Assembly: GCA_945883565.1 (NCBI GenBank)
Contig: CAMCXO010000019.1
Span: 1-55,594 of the forward strand
Source of the DNA: Chryseobacterium gleum
GTDB taxonomy: Bacteria; Bacteroidota; Bacteroidia; Flavobacteriales; Schleiferiaceae
Reading direction: 5' to 3'
DNA: 55,594 bases
Both the position numbers and the translations under genes were made by a program. The notes below the pieces were generated by a model. The model saw nothing but the letters and a program-made list of their open reading frames with translations. It did no database searches and was not told where the DNA came from. Positions 43,735 to 52,076 of the stretch are shown here, in pieces. The first letter of the stretch is position 1, and each line of letters opens with the position of its first letter.

Positions 43735-45186
43735 ATGAAGCTGAGCAGCTTGAATTTGCGCTTCCGCATCTTTTTCTCTATGGTTTTTTTAATCTCCTTT
43801 TCGTTCTTACTAACGGGGGCTATTACATACTATCATTTTAAAAAAGAAAACGAGCAGTACCATTCCGAACGGCTAAAGCGAAAAGAATATGCTGTAAGCT
43901 CGGCCATCGACTATTTTTTAAAACAAGAGCCCAACTACCGCAGTATTGAAAATTTGGTTGCCTTGTTCGATGAGAAAATTTGTGAGCTTGCCGACATCCA
44001 CGAACTCGACATCAATTTATATGCTTTGGAAGGCCATTTACTCATTAGCTCCAATCCCGACTTGGTTGAAAGTGGACGAATTAGCGAACAACTTGATACT
44101 GCCATTGTAAGGCGTCTTTGGTATGAAGCGCCCAATTTGGTGCTCGAAACCGGAAATCCTCAAACCGGTTACTATTTAAGCACATTCGATTTTATTCGAG
44201 ATCCTAAGGGCCGGCCTATTGCCTTTATGAGCTTGCCGTATTTCAACAACGACAAAGTGCATCTTAAAGAGCTCAAGGCTTTTTTAAAGTACTTGGTTGA
44301 GATTTACTTTTTGTTATTCGCGGCTGCGGCTTTGCTCGCACTTTTGTTAAGCAATTACATTGCTTCTTCTTTAACAGAAATTGCCAAACGATTAAAAAAC
44401 ACACAATTATTAGGTAAAAACGAGCCTTTGTATTGGGATGGTGACGATGAAATAGGCAGCCTAATCAAGTCTTATAACAGAATGTTGGAAGAGTTGGAAA
44501 GCAGTGCGGTAGAATTGGCCCGTAGAGAGCGCGATATGGCTTGGCAGGAAATGGCTCGTCAGGTAGCACACGAAATTAAAAATCCGCTAACGCCTATGCG
44601 CCTGCAATTGCAAATGCTGGAAATGAAGCTTTACACCGAAAAACCTGAGCGACTGAAATTGTTAACGGCCTCTATGATTGATCAAATTGATGCCTTAAGT
44701 GAAATTGCCGAAGCATTTGCGCGATTTGCGAGCATGCCGGAACTTAAATGCGAACGCTTTAATCTCATAGACGTGGTTCATAAAAGCGTTGAGCTTTTTA
44801 GCGAGCAGGGGGCGCTTTATAAAACCAATGAGCTCGAAATTTGGGTAGAAGCCGATAAAGCCCAATGGCTTAGGGTGATGAATAACTTAATAAAAAATGC
44901 AGTTCAGGCCGCAGCCGAAGGACAAAGGCCTGTTGTAAAGGTTGAGGTTTTGAAGCTGAACAACAAAGCCAGAATTTCCATTCAAGACAATGGAATAGGT
45001 ATAGAAGCCGATAAACTGAGCAAAATTTTTGAGCCTAAATTCACAACCAAAAGTGGCGGAATGGGATTGGGATTGGCCATTGTAAAACGGATTATAGAAC
45101 AATCGAAAGGGCAAATTGAAGTGTTCTCGAGTTTAGGCGAGGGCACCGAGTTTAGAATAGAATTGCCTTTGGCTAATAAATTTTAA
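43735..45186 (+). CDS. NtrY-like sensor histidine kinase
   Basis: The product has 483 residues. There are two membrane segments (about 9-29 and 186-208) that bracket a periplasmic sensor loop. Then come HAMP (SLTEIAKRLKNTQLLGK), HisKA with His279 in VAHEIKNPLTPMRLQLQ, and HATPase with NLIKNAVQAAAEG, DNGIGIEADKL and MGLGLAIVKRII. The H-box wording is that of NtrY. No response regulator follows on the same strand; the nearest regulator is the LuxR-type one that converges on it and belongs with another kinase. Confidence 0.92.
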   Translation: MKLSSLNLRFRIFFSMVFLISFSFLLTGAITYYHFKKENEQYHSERLKRKEYAVSSAIDYFLKQEPNYRSIENLVALFDEKICELADIHELDINLYALEGHLLISSNPDLVESGRISEQLDTAIVRRLWYEAPNLVLETGNPQTGYYLSTFDFIRDPKGRPIAFMSLPYFNNDKVHLKELKAFLKYLVEIYFLLFAAAALLALLLSNYIASSLTEIAKRLKNTQLLGKNEPLYWDGDDEIGSLIKSYNRMLEELESSAVELARRERDMAWQEMARQVAHEIKNPLTPMRLQLQMLEMKLYTEKPERLKLLTASMIDQIDALSEIAEAFARFASMPELKCERFNLIDVVHKSVELFSEQGALYKTNELEIWVEADKAQWLRVMNNLIKNAVQAAAEGQRPVVKVEVLKLNNKARISIQDNGIGIEADKLSKIFEPKFTTKSGGMGLGLAIVKRIIEQSKGQIEVFSSLGEGTEFRIELPLANKF

Positions 45187-45818
45187 CGGGTTAAACCCCT
45201 GTCAACCGAGTATTTAATGAGTTGGGCCACGCTGTTAAACCCTAATTTGGTGAGCAAATTTTTTCGGTGCGAATCTACCGTATGCGCACTTAAAAACAGT
45301 TTCTCAGCAATTTCAGGGGCACTTAATCCTTTGCCAATTAGACTCAGAACCTCTAATTCGCGTTTCGATAAATTCTTGAAACTATCAACCATACCTCGGT
45401 TGTCGCTTTCAATTTCGCGAACCACTGTCCATACCTCATCTGAATACCAGGGAATGCCAAGCTGAACTTGCTTGATGGCCGCCAGCAAATTGTCTTTATT
45501 CGTGTTTTTTATTAAATAGCCATTTATACCAAGACTCAGTAAATTATGCACAAATTCGCGGTTGGTATAGGTGCTCAAAACAATCAGCTTAGATTCTATA
45601 TGCTGTTCTTTTAGTTTGGTGCACAAACTAATGCCATCCATAACAGGCATGTTGATGTCTATTAAGCAAACATCGGGTTCAAGTTTTAATATGGCTTCCA
45701 AGGCACTTTGACCATCTGCAGCATGACCAACCAGCTCAACCTCCTTATCTAGGTGTAAAAGCGATTTCAGCCCTTCGTAAAACATGGTTTGGTCTTCGGC
45801 AATAAATACTCTAATCAT
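45183..45818 (-). CDS. LuxR/NarL-type response regulator
   Basis: The product has 211 residues. The receiver (1-120) has the acidic pair in IAEDQ, phospho-acceptor Asp54 in CLIDINMPVMDG, Ser-Thr in VLSTYTN and Lys in YLIKNTNKDN. The LuxR helix-turn-helix (about 145-205) is LSKRELEVLSLIGKGLSAPEIAEKLFLS and TVDSHRKNLLTKLG. Its ATG overlaps the stop of the kinase upstream by 4 bases, which fixes them as a pair. The regulated genes are not evident. Confidence 0.94.
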   Translation of the reverse strand: MIRVFIAEDQTMFYEGLKSLLHLDKEVELVGHAADGQSALEAILKLEPDVCLIDINMPVMDGISLCTKLKEQHIESKLIVLSTYTNREFVHNLLSLGINGYLIKNTNKDNLLAAIKQVQLGIPWYSDEVWTVVREIESDNRGMVDSFKNLSKRELEVLSLIGKGLSAPEIAEKLFLSAHTVDSHRKNLLTKLGFNSVAQLIKYSVDRGLTR

Positions 45819-47611
45819 CGCAAGCTAAAGGTATTAAAGTCGAATATGAAGGTGCTTCCACGGCCGGGTTTGCTGTCGATATGCATGTTGGCTCCCAAGC
45901 GTTCAATGCGTTCTCGTATGTTCGAAATGCCAATGCCCTGTGACATTTCTTCCGGATTAAACCCTTTTCCATCGTCTTCGAAAGTAAGATTTAAATGGTT
46001 CGGACTGCGTGTGAAATTTATAGAAATATGGCGAGCATTTGAATGTTTTACAGAATTGGAAAAAAGCTCTTGCACAATTCTGTATACCTCAAGTTCAAGT
46101 CCGGCAGGTAAAGGGTTGCTGTCTAAGCCAAAAGTTTGAAGCTCTAGTTCAATTCCATGCAGATTATCAACGGCTGCTTTGAATTGGTTAATGGCCTGCA
46201 AAAGATTAAAATTCAAGGCTTGTCCACGCGAAAGTTGGTGCGAAATTCGCCTCACCTCGCTCATGGCATTGTCGAGCAAATTCAACGAAAAGTGCTCGTT
46301 GTCTATTTGGTGCTCTTGAGCCAAAAGAGAAAGCCTCAGCTTAACGGTAGCCAACAAGCTGCCCACCGCGTCGTGTAAATCGCGGCCCATGCGCTTGCGT
46401 TCTTCTTCCTGGCCTCGCACCATGGCTTCGAGGGCCATGGCCCCACTTTGTTGAATTAAATGTTGAACTTTTTGTTGGGCAATTTCAACTTCCTGCTGCT
46501 GAAGTTCTCGTTTTTGCTTGTAATACAACCAGCCTAAAAACGCCAAAAGGGCAATGCCCAAGGCCACAATGGCCAAAATAATGTTGTTGCGCTTTTGAAT
46601 GCGCAAAGCCTGAAGATTACGCTCCGATTCCCATTCTATGTGTTCGGTTTGCAGTTGGGTTCGCAAACTTTCTATTTCTTTGGTTCGTTCTAAACTGAAC
46701 AAACTGTCGCGAAAATTCACAAACTCAAACAATTTTTGATAGGCCTCCTTGTAATCGCCTTTCATAACCATGGGCTCCGACATCATTTCAAGAATTACTG
46801 AATTGAGAATCTGATTGCCTTGGTGGCTTTGTAAATTATAAGCCTTTGAATAATGGTAATTCGACGAATCGAAGAGCTCGTTCAATTGCAGGACTTTGCC
46901 CACGGTTAAATGGGCCACAACCCAAGAGGCCGTGTCGTCTTCATTTTTGTAGATGTAACGAAAGTAATTGCCACAAAGCCTTAGTATACTGTCTTTTGAA
47001 TACAACTCGTCAAATGCAAGCAAACCATTTCTAAACGTATTCCAATACCTCAGGCTATCTTTTCGTTCAAGATAAAACGCCATGCACACCTGCATTTCTC
47101 GAGCGAATTCAGCCGCATTTTGATTTGAATTGTATTCTAAAACGGCTTGCTGTTCCAAAAGGTCCCAATAGGCTTGAAGACTTTTGTATGACGGTAATTG
47201 TTCAATGGCTTCTAAGCCCTTTTTTGCATTAACCGAAGCGCGGGTAACATCGTCGATGGCAAAATCGATTAAGGCCAACAAATAGTAAACCTTTGCGGTT
47301 GTTTCGTGTAATTTGCCCGATATTGATTGTTTGAGGGCTTTGTATGCCGCCAATTGTGCCGTTTTAAACCGTCCGTTTTGGAAGTGCAGTTTACAGAGTT
47401 GTTCGTTGGCTTTGGCTACCAAAACCGTTTGCCCCTTTTGGGGAAGGCGAGCAATAAAATTTTGAATTTGTAGGGTATCTGCACACTCATCTTGTGGGCA
47501 TATATCCTTCCATAGAGCGTTATAGTCGGTTGGTTTTTGCGCCATTGCCCAAAAGCCAATTAAAGTAAACAGCATCAATAGACTTTTCTTGCCTGTAAAA
47601 AGCTTAAACAT
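45815..47611 (-). CDS. TPR-containing sensor histidine kinase (HisKA_3)
   Basis: ATG 47611 is chosen (598 residues) because the longer frames to 47623 and 47653 run into the gldA promoter region. A signal-like segment (KSLLMLFTLIGFWAMAQ) is followed by about 300 residues of TPR-like helices in the periplasm. A membrane segment (NIILAIVALGIALLAFLGWLYY) and a coiled coil come next. The HisKA_3 box is GRDLHDAVGSLLATVKLRLSLL with His413. HATPase ends with FEDDGKGFN and GIGISNIRERIERLG. This is the NarX/DesK type that works with LuxR-type regulators, here the next gene. Confidence 0.9.
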   Translation of the reverse strand: MFKLFTGKKSLLMLFTLIGFWAMAQKPTDYNALWKDICPQDECADTLQIQNFIARLPQKGQTVLVAKANEQLCKLHFQNGRFKTAQLAAYKALKQSISGKLHETTAKVYYLLALIDFAIDDVTRASVNAKKGLEAIEQLPSYKSLQAYWDLLEQQAVLEYNSNQNAAEFAREMQVCMAFYLERKDSLRYWNTFRNGLLAFDELYSKDSILRLCGNYFRYIYKNEDDTASWVVAHLTVGKVLQLNELFDSSNYHYSKAYNLQSHQGNQILNSVILEMMSEPMVMKGDYKEAYQKLFEFVNFRDSLFSLERTKEIESLRTQLQTEHIEWESERNLQALRIQKRNNIILAIVALGIALLAFLGWLYYKQKRELQQQEVEIAQQKVQHLIQQSGAMALEAMVRGQEEERKRMGRDLHDAVGSLLATVKLRLSLLAQEHQIDNEHFSLNLLDNAMSEVRRISHQLSRGQALNFNLLQAINQFKAAVDNLHGIELELQTFGLDSNPLPAGLELEVYRIVQELFSNSVKHSNARHISINFTRSPNHLNLTFEDDGKGFNPEEMSQGIGISNIRERIERLGANMHIDSKPGRGSTFIFDFNTFSLR

Positions 47612-47638
47612 ATACGTGTGCATTGTTGGGTTATCCAT

Positions 47639-47646
47639 TAATTTCG
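47639..47646 (+). promoter_or_regulatory. Near-consensus -7 box for gldA
   Basis: TAATTTCG differs from TANNTTTG by one base. It lies 9 bases before ATG 47656 and inside the possible N-terminal extension of the divergent kinase gene. Confidence 0.3.
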
Positions 47647-47655
47647 GGGCCATTT

Positions 47656-48357
47656 ATGTCGATACAAACAGAAGCCATTACAAAGTTTTACGGCCATCAA
47701 AAGGCGCTTGATGGGGTGAATATACACATTAAGAAAGGTGAAATTTGCGGTTTTTTAGGTCCAAATGGGGCCGGTAAAAGCACCTTGATGAAAATTTTAA
47801 CGGGCTATATTCCGGCCAGCAGTGGCCGGGCGGAGGTGTGTGGCCTCGATGTAATGGCCGAACCCCAAAAAGTGAAAGCCCTCATAGGCTATTTGCCCGA
47901 ACATAACCCTTTGTACCTCGAAATGTATGTTCGAGAGTTTTTGGGCTTTTTGGCCGGGGTGCACAAATTGCCCAAAAGCAGGGTAGAGGTGGTAATAGAA
48001 CAAACCGGTTTGGGTTCTGAAGCCCATAAGAGAATTGGGGCCTTAAGCAAAGGCTATCGTCAAAGGGTAGGGTTGGCGCATACCCTTTTACACGAGCCCG
48101 AAGTGTTGATTCTGGACGAGCCTACCACGGGCCTAGATCCCAATCAGATTGTAGAAATACGTGAACTTATAAAAGAGTTGGGTAAGGAACGCACGGTGAT
48201 GCTCAGCACCCACATTATGCAGGAGGTGGAAATTCTTTGCCAAAGAGCCATAGTTATTCACAAGGGCAAAATTGTAGCCGATGGCAGCATGGCCGAACTC
48301 AAGTCGAAAGGGGACAGTTTGGAAGATGTGTTTAGAGCCCTTACAGCCAAAAATTGA
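47656..48357 (+). CDS. gldA: Gliding-associated ABC transporter ATPase GldA
   Basis: ATG 47656 opens MSIQTEAITKFYGHQKALDG, the start seen in GldA; the frame runs back to TTG 47623. Residues: Walker A GPNGAGKST, signature LSKGYRQRVGLA, Walker B EVLILDEPTTGLDP and the switch His in LSTHIM. GldA is the ATPase of the GldAFG transporter linked to gliding in Flavobacterium. Neither gldF nor gldG is in the window. It is divergent from the TPR kinase gene. Confidence 0.85.
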   Translation: MSIQTEAITKFYGHQKALDGVNIHIKKGEICGFLGPNGAGKSTLMKILTGYIPASSGRAEVCGLDVMAEPQKVKALIGYLPEHNPLYLEMYVREFLGFLAGVHKLPKSRVEVVIEQTGLGSEAHKRIGALSKGYRQRVGLAHTLLHEPEVLILDEPTTGLDPNQIVEIRELIKELGKERTVMLSTHIMQEVEILCQRAIVIHKGKIVADGSMAELKSKGDSLEDVFRALTAKN

Positions 48358-48395
48358 CGCATACGCTTTAAACATTAGGTTGTTTTGAAACAGCC

Positions 48396-48593
48396 TGCGA
48401 CAGGGATTGAAGCGAAAAGCCCACAGCCGCCTCAACTTAAACCTTCCGGCTTAATCCTGTGCATCCTTTAACCTTATAAGTCCTAGTTCAGACAAAAGGC
48501 GGCGAGGACTTGCAGCGTAAAGCCCGGCCCGCTTGGGGTAAGCGGCGTTTTTAAACAAAACCAAAAGGCTTTTAACACCAAGCGGGGGCGCCC
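48396..48593 (-). repeat. Composite interspersed repeat, copy B (inverted)
   Basis: Reading the minus strand, the copy shows GGGCGCCC (48586-48593), then CCGGGCTTTACGCTGCAAG with TCCTCGCC (48501-48527), a variable middle with TTGTCTGAACTAGGA, and GGGCTTTTCGCTTCAATCCC with TGTCGCA (48396-48422). The order and spacing match copy A. A 9-base inverted repeat (CCCGCTTGG/CCAAGCGGG) encloses the stretch between the first two blocks. It fills the gap between gldA and the tRNA. Confidence 0.85.
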
Positions 48594-48640
48594 AATTAAT
48601 GTTAATTTCTGAAAAAATCAAGTTGATACATCCTTAATTG

Positions 48641-48673
48641 AATAAAAAAACCCCGCTGATTGCGAGGTTTTTG
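48641..48673 (-). terminator. Terminator of the CAT-anticodon tRNA
   Basis: On the minus strand AAAAACCTCGC and GCGGGGTTTTT pair with one mismatch and are followed by more T. It lies just downstream of the tRNA. Confidence 0.7.
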
Positions 48674-48676
48674 CAG

Positions 48677-48750
48677 TGGGCCCACCTGGGCTCGAACCAG
48701 GGACCACCTGATTATGAGTCAGGTGCTCTAACCGACTGAGCTATAGGCCC
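48677..48750 (-). tRNA. tRNA with CAT anticodon (Met or Ile2)
   Basis: The acceptor stem GGGCCTA pairs with TGGGCCC (one G-T pair), with discriminator A. The anticodon stem CCTGA/TCAGG encloses CTCATAA, giving anticodon CAT. The T-arm is CCTGG/CCAGG with loop TTCGAGC. CCA is not encoded. The G1-C72 stem rules out the initiator type, so it is either elongator Met or the Ile2 tRNA whose C34 is modified to lysidine. Sequence alone does not decide. Confidence 0.93.
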
Positions 48751-48799
48751 CAAAATGGAGCGCGAATATAAGCCATTTTGACTTTTGCAAAACAGGGTT

Positions 48800-48833
48800 T
48801 TTGCCATTTTTTTGGTGGCTTTACTTACCTTCG
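48800..48833 (+). promoter_or_regulatory. Promoter for nrnA-gldI
   Basis: TTTG (48800-48803) and TACCTTCG (48826-48833) are 22 bases apart, one base off the TTTG/TANNTTTG consensus. Transcription would start at about ATG 48840, so the message would be nearly leaderless. Confidence 0.45.
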
Positions 48834-48839
48834 TAATCC

Positions 48840-49841
48840 ATGTATATACCATCAGAACTGAGGGCTTTGCTCGAAAATCCGGGCAAGTTGTGTATTGTAA
48901 ACCACTTAAATCCAGATGGCGATGCTATGGGTTCGGCTATGTCGCTAAACCATATGTTGGGCCTTTTGGGGCATGAGGTGGCCACCATTGTGCCCAATGC
49001 CTACCCCAAAGTGTTTGAAGAATTGGCCAATTTAGGGCGGGTAATAAACTTTGAGCTGGATGAAAGCCATGCCAAAAGCTTTTTAGAAGAAAGCCGTCTC
49101 ATTTTTACCCTCGATTTTAATACGCCCGATCGCTGTGGAGAGGTTTTGGGAAGTTTGATTTTGGCTCAAGCGTCGCCCAAGGTAATGATTGACCACCATC
49201 AACAACCGGGGGCTTATGCGGCTTATACGTTTTCTGATACGTCCAAAAGCTCGACCTGCGAAATGGTTTGGGATTTTATTGAGGCCATGAACTGGCAGCA
49301 CAAAGCCAACCAAGCGGTGGCCGACGCTCTGTATGTGGGGTTAATGACCGATACAGGTTCTTTTCGTTTCCCATCGGTTTTGCCCAATACCCATTTAACC
49401 GCCGCGAAATTGCTTGAAAAAGGGGCGCGCAATGCCTATTGGCACGAAAAAGTGATGGACAGCAACCGCGTTCAACGCCTGCAACTCTTGGGTAATTTCT
49501 TGCAAAACATGGCCCTTTACCCCGAGTATAGAACGGTTTTTTTTCATTTACCGCACCATACTTTAAACGAGTGCCGGTACGAAAAGGGCGATACCGAAGG
49601 CTTTGTGAACTACGGTTTGAGCCTTGAAGGTATGGGGCTTTCGGTTTTCTTTTTAGAAAAAGGGCCTAACTATTGGAAACTTTCGTTTCGGTCTAAAGGC
49701 GATCGCGATGTAAACGCTTTGGCCCGCGCCCTTTTTAGTGGTGGCGGCCATAAAAATGCAGCTGGAGGCGAATGGCAGGGTACTTTGCTTGAAGCGCAAC
49801 AGCTTTTATTGAACCATTTAAAGCAAGAAGCATGGCAATAA
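48840..49841 (+). CDS. nrnA: DHH-family phosphoesterase (NrnA-like)
   Basis: The product has 333 residues. The DHH domain holds IVNHLNPDGDAMGS, the DHH motif in VMIDHHQQPG and GLMTDTGSFRFPS; the DHHA1 domain ends with FSGGGHKNAAGGEW. NrnA-type enzymes cut short RNA oligonucleotides and convert pAp to AMP. The stop codon shares one base with the ATG of gldI (TAATG), so the two are coupled; the pair has nothing biochemical in common but often stays together in this phylum, as I recall. Confidence 0.9.
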   Translation: MYIPSELRALLENPGKLCIVNHLNPDGDAMGSAMSLNHMLGLLGHEVATIVPNAYPKVFEELANLGRVINFELDESHAKSFLEESRLIFTLDFNTPDRCGEVLGSLILAQASPKVMIDHHQQPGAYAAYTFSDTSKSSTCEMVWDFIEAMNWQHKANQAVADALYVGLMTDTGSFRFPSVLPNTHLTAAKLLEKGARNAYWHEKVMDSNRVQRLQLLGNFLQNMALYPEYRTVFFHLPHHTLNECRYEKGDTEGFVNYGLSLEGMGLSVFFLEKGPNYWKLSFRSKGDRDVNALARALFSGGGHKNAAGGEWQGTLLEAQQLLLNHLKQEAWQ

Positions 49842-50380
49842 TGAGGGCTTTTGGACTTCTGTTGCTAGCGGCTTTTATTGGAGGGTGCAATGGAAAACCC
49901 AATATACAAGCCGTAGATTATGAGATGGTTTCGGGCGATACTTTAAGGGAGTGGAAAATTAGAAAACAAAAGGCTTTTTTAAGCAGCGAACGCGAAGCCA
50001 TTTCGAAATATATCGCGCGAAACGAATGGAAATCGCAAAGCACCGGAACGGGTTTGCACTATGAAATACTGGAAAGAAAGAATGCCAGTTCTAATGAAGC
50101 CATTCCTGGATATTGGGTATACGGCAGGGTAGATGTTGAGCTTATGAATGGCGAGAAAATTAGAAGCCAGCAAGGGGAAACCTTTGGATGGCGTTTTCAG
50201 AAAGACGACAGAGTGCCCCTGGGATTGCACGAATTGGTATCGAACATGCACATTGGCGATACGGCCAGGGCTATATTTCCGGCCCATTTGGCTTTGGGCA
50301 TGAGGGGCGATTTGGACCAAATACCGCATCAAAGTGCCTTGGTGTATTTTGTTCGTCTCGACTCTTTGGTACAACCCTAA
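49841..50380 (+). CDS. gldI: Gliding-associated FKBP-type isomerase lipoprotein GldI
   Basis: ATG 49841 is preferred over 49832 because it overlaps the nrnA stop as TAATG. The product has 179 residues and is a lipoprotein (LLAAFIGGC, Cys about 16). An FKBP fold follows: GYWVYGRVDVELMNGEKI, VPLGLHELVSNMHIGDTARAIFPAHLALGMRG and ALVYFVRLDSL. It lacks some aromatic residues of the active FKBP pocket. GldI is needed for gliding and for stable T9SS parts in Flavobacterium; this is the ortholog by length and gene order. Confidence 0.83.
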   Translation: MRAFGLLLLAAFIGGCNGKPNIQAVDYEMVSGDTLREWKIRKQKAFLSSEREAISKYIARNEWKSQSTGTGLHYEILERKNASSNEAIPGYWVYGRVDVELMNGEKIRSQQGETFGWRFQKDDRVPLGLHELVSNMHIGDTARAIFPAHLALGMRGDLDQIPHQSALVYFVRLDSLVQP

Positions 50381-50395
50381 AGTTGCATTAGGCGA

Positions 50396-50731
50396 TTACT
50401 CTGGTCCCAAATTGGTTTCGAGTTTCGCTATGGATTCGATTACTTGATCGAACATTTTTTCGAACTCGAGCGGGTGTTTACTGTAAAAGTGAAAACTTTC
50501 GCGAAAGTTCTCTTCGCTAATTTGGTGTTTGACGAATACCGCCTTGTAATAATCATCTACTTGGAGGCTATCGCCTTGAATGTCGTTTCCGGAACGGGCG
50601 CCTTCTATTAAATGCACATCTACCAGTACTTCAACCATTTTATTGGGTTGAATGTAGGCTTCGGGAACTTTCATTTTACCCGGATTGCCACAGCCCACAA
50701 GCAGTAGCAAACAGGCCGTTTTAGCCCACAT
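50396..50731 (-). CDS. DUF4296-like lipoprotein
   Basis: ATG 50731 is chosen (111 residues) because MWAKTACLLLLVGCG is a lipoprotein signal with Cys about 14; the frame extends back to 50797 inside pyrC. The body reads KMVEVLVDVHLIEGAR and FYKAVF-like YYKAVFVKHQISEENFRESFHFYSKHP, the DUF4296 pattern. Function unknown. It overlaps the pyrC 3' end by 11 bases and is likely cotranscribed with it. Confidence 0.75.
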   Translation of the reverse strand: MWAKTACLLLLVGCGNPGKMKVPEAYIQPNKMVEVLVDVHLIEGARSGNDIQGDSLQVDDYYKAVFVKHQISEENFRESFHFYSKHPLEFEKMFDQVIESIAKLETNLGPE

Positions 50732-52076
50732 GGTGCTGCAACCTTTGCCCCATTTGGCTTTCGTTAAACTTGCCCCGGTCGTAAACCAAATGCCCATTTA
50801 CAAAGGTTTTATCGATGCGGGCTTTAAAGGTAGTGCCTTCAAAAGGCGACCAGCCACATTTGTATAAAAGGTTAGATTTGGTTACGGTATAGGGCCTGGA
50901 GGGGTCTACCAATACCAAATCGGCATAATAGCCTTCGCGAATAAAACCGCGTTCTTTAATGCGGAAAAGAATGGCCGGGTTATGACACATCTTTTCTACC
51001 AACCATTCTGCACTTATTTGACCCTGCCGCACAAACTCGAGCATGGCCGAAAGGCTGTGCTGCACAAGTGGGCCACCCGAAGGGGCTTGCTCGTAAGACA
51101 AAGCCTTTTCTTCTAAAGTATGTGGCGCATGGTCGGTGGCAATAACATCTATGCGTCCATCCAGCAAAGCTTGCCAAATGCCTTCGCGGTCGGCAGCGGT
51201 TTTAACCGCCGGATTCCATTTAATGAAACTGCCTTTGCTATCGTAGTGGCTGCTGTCGAACCAAAGGTGGTGGATACAGGCTTCGGCCGTGATGCGTTTT
51301 TCGGCCAAAGGCAATTTGTTTCCAAATAAATGCGTTTCGCGTTCGGTGGAAATGTGGTAAACGTGTAAGCGGGTGTTGAACTTCTGGGCCAATTCGACCG
51401 CAAAACTCGACGATAGCCAACAGGCTTCTTCGCTTCTAATAACAGGATGCTGATTAAAAGGAATGCCATTTGGAAAGGCGGTTCGGGCTTTTTCGAGATT
51501 GGCCTGTATGGTGGTTTCGTCTTCGCAATGGGTAATAATAAGCTGATCGAGTTCGCCAAAAATGCCTTCGAGGGCCTTCAGGTTGTTTACCAACATATTG
51601 CCGGTACTAGAGCCCATAAACACCTTAACCCCCGGAAACTGACCGGGTTTTACCTGTTTGAGGTCTTCGAGGTTTTGGTTGGTGGCCCCTATATTAAAAC
51701 CAAAGTTGGCCAGCGATTTTTGAGCAGCCAGTTGGTATTTTTCTTCCACCAAATCAACCCTTGTAGCCTGAGGCTGGGTATTGGGTTGTTCTATAAACGA
51801 TGTGGTTCCACCGGCAACGGCGGCCTTGGCTTCGGTGTACAAATCGCCTTTGTGCGTAAGCCCGGGTTCGCGAAAATGCACCTGATCGTCAATAACCCCT
51901 GGCAAAAGCCATAGACCACTGGCATCTATAATGCGTTCGCCATTGCGTTGACTCAAACTCTTTTCTATACGTGCAATGCGCTCTCCTTCTATTAACAAGT
52001 CCATTTCCTCGGCCTTGCCTTCATTAAAAAGGCGTGCATTCTTTATCAGGAGCTTAGACTCCGATTTATTTCGCAT
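50721..52076 (-). CDS. pyrC: Dihydroorotase
   Basis: The product has 451 residues, type I length. Family blocks: GVIDDQVHFREPGLTHKGD, the later DVIATDHAPHT and SGGPLVQHSL. The first metal motif reads DDQVHFREPG, with Gln where most amidohydrolases have the first His of HxH; the other ligands (His in ITHCED, His in CIHHLWFD, Asp in ATDHAPH) are present. It closes carbamoyl-aspartate to dihydroorotate in pyrimidine synthesis. I recall the same Gln in other Bacteroidota sequences, so it is probably normal here. It overlaps the GT2 gene by 11 bases. Confidence 0.92.
   Translation of the reverse strand: MRNKSESKLLIKNARLFNEGKAEEMDLLIEGERIARIEKSLSQRNGERIIDASGLWLLPGVIDDQVHFREPGLTHKGDLYTEAKAAVAGGTTSFIEQPNTQPQATRVDLVEEKYQLAAQKSLANFGFNIGATNQNLEDLKQVKPGQFPGVKVFMGSSTGNMLVNNLKALEGIFGELDQLIITHCEDETTIQANLEKARTAFPNGIPFNQHPVIRSEEACWLSSSFAVELAQKFNTRLHVYHISTERETHLFGNKLPLAEKRITAEACIHHLWFDSSHYDSKGSFIKWNPAVKTAADREGIWQALLDGRIDVIATDHAPHTLEEKALSYEQAPSGGPLVQHSLSAMLEFVRQGQISAEWLVEKMCHNPAILFRIKERGFIREGYYADLVLVDPSRPYTVTKSNLLYKCGWSPFEGTTFKARIDKTFVNGHLVYDRGKFNESQMGQRLQHHVG

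Noticed and set aside
47612-47653. N-terminal extension of the TPR kinase to 47623 or 47653.
   Set aside because: It would run into the gldA start region and -7 box, and it places extra residues before the signal segment.
48677-48750. Calling the CAT tRNA an initiator tRNA-fMet.
   Set aside because: The first base pair G1-C72 is fully paired, whereas initiators have a mismatch there.
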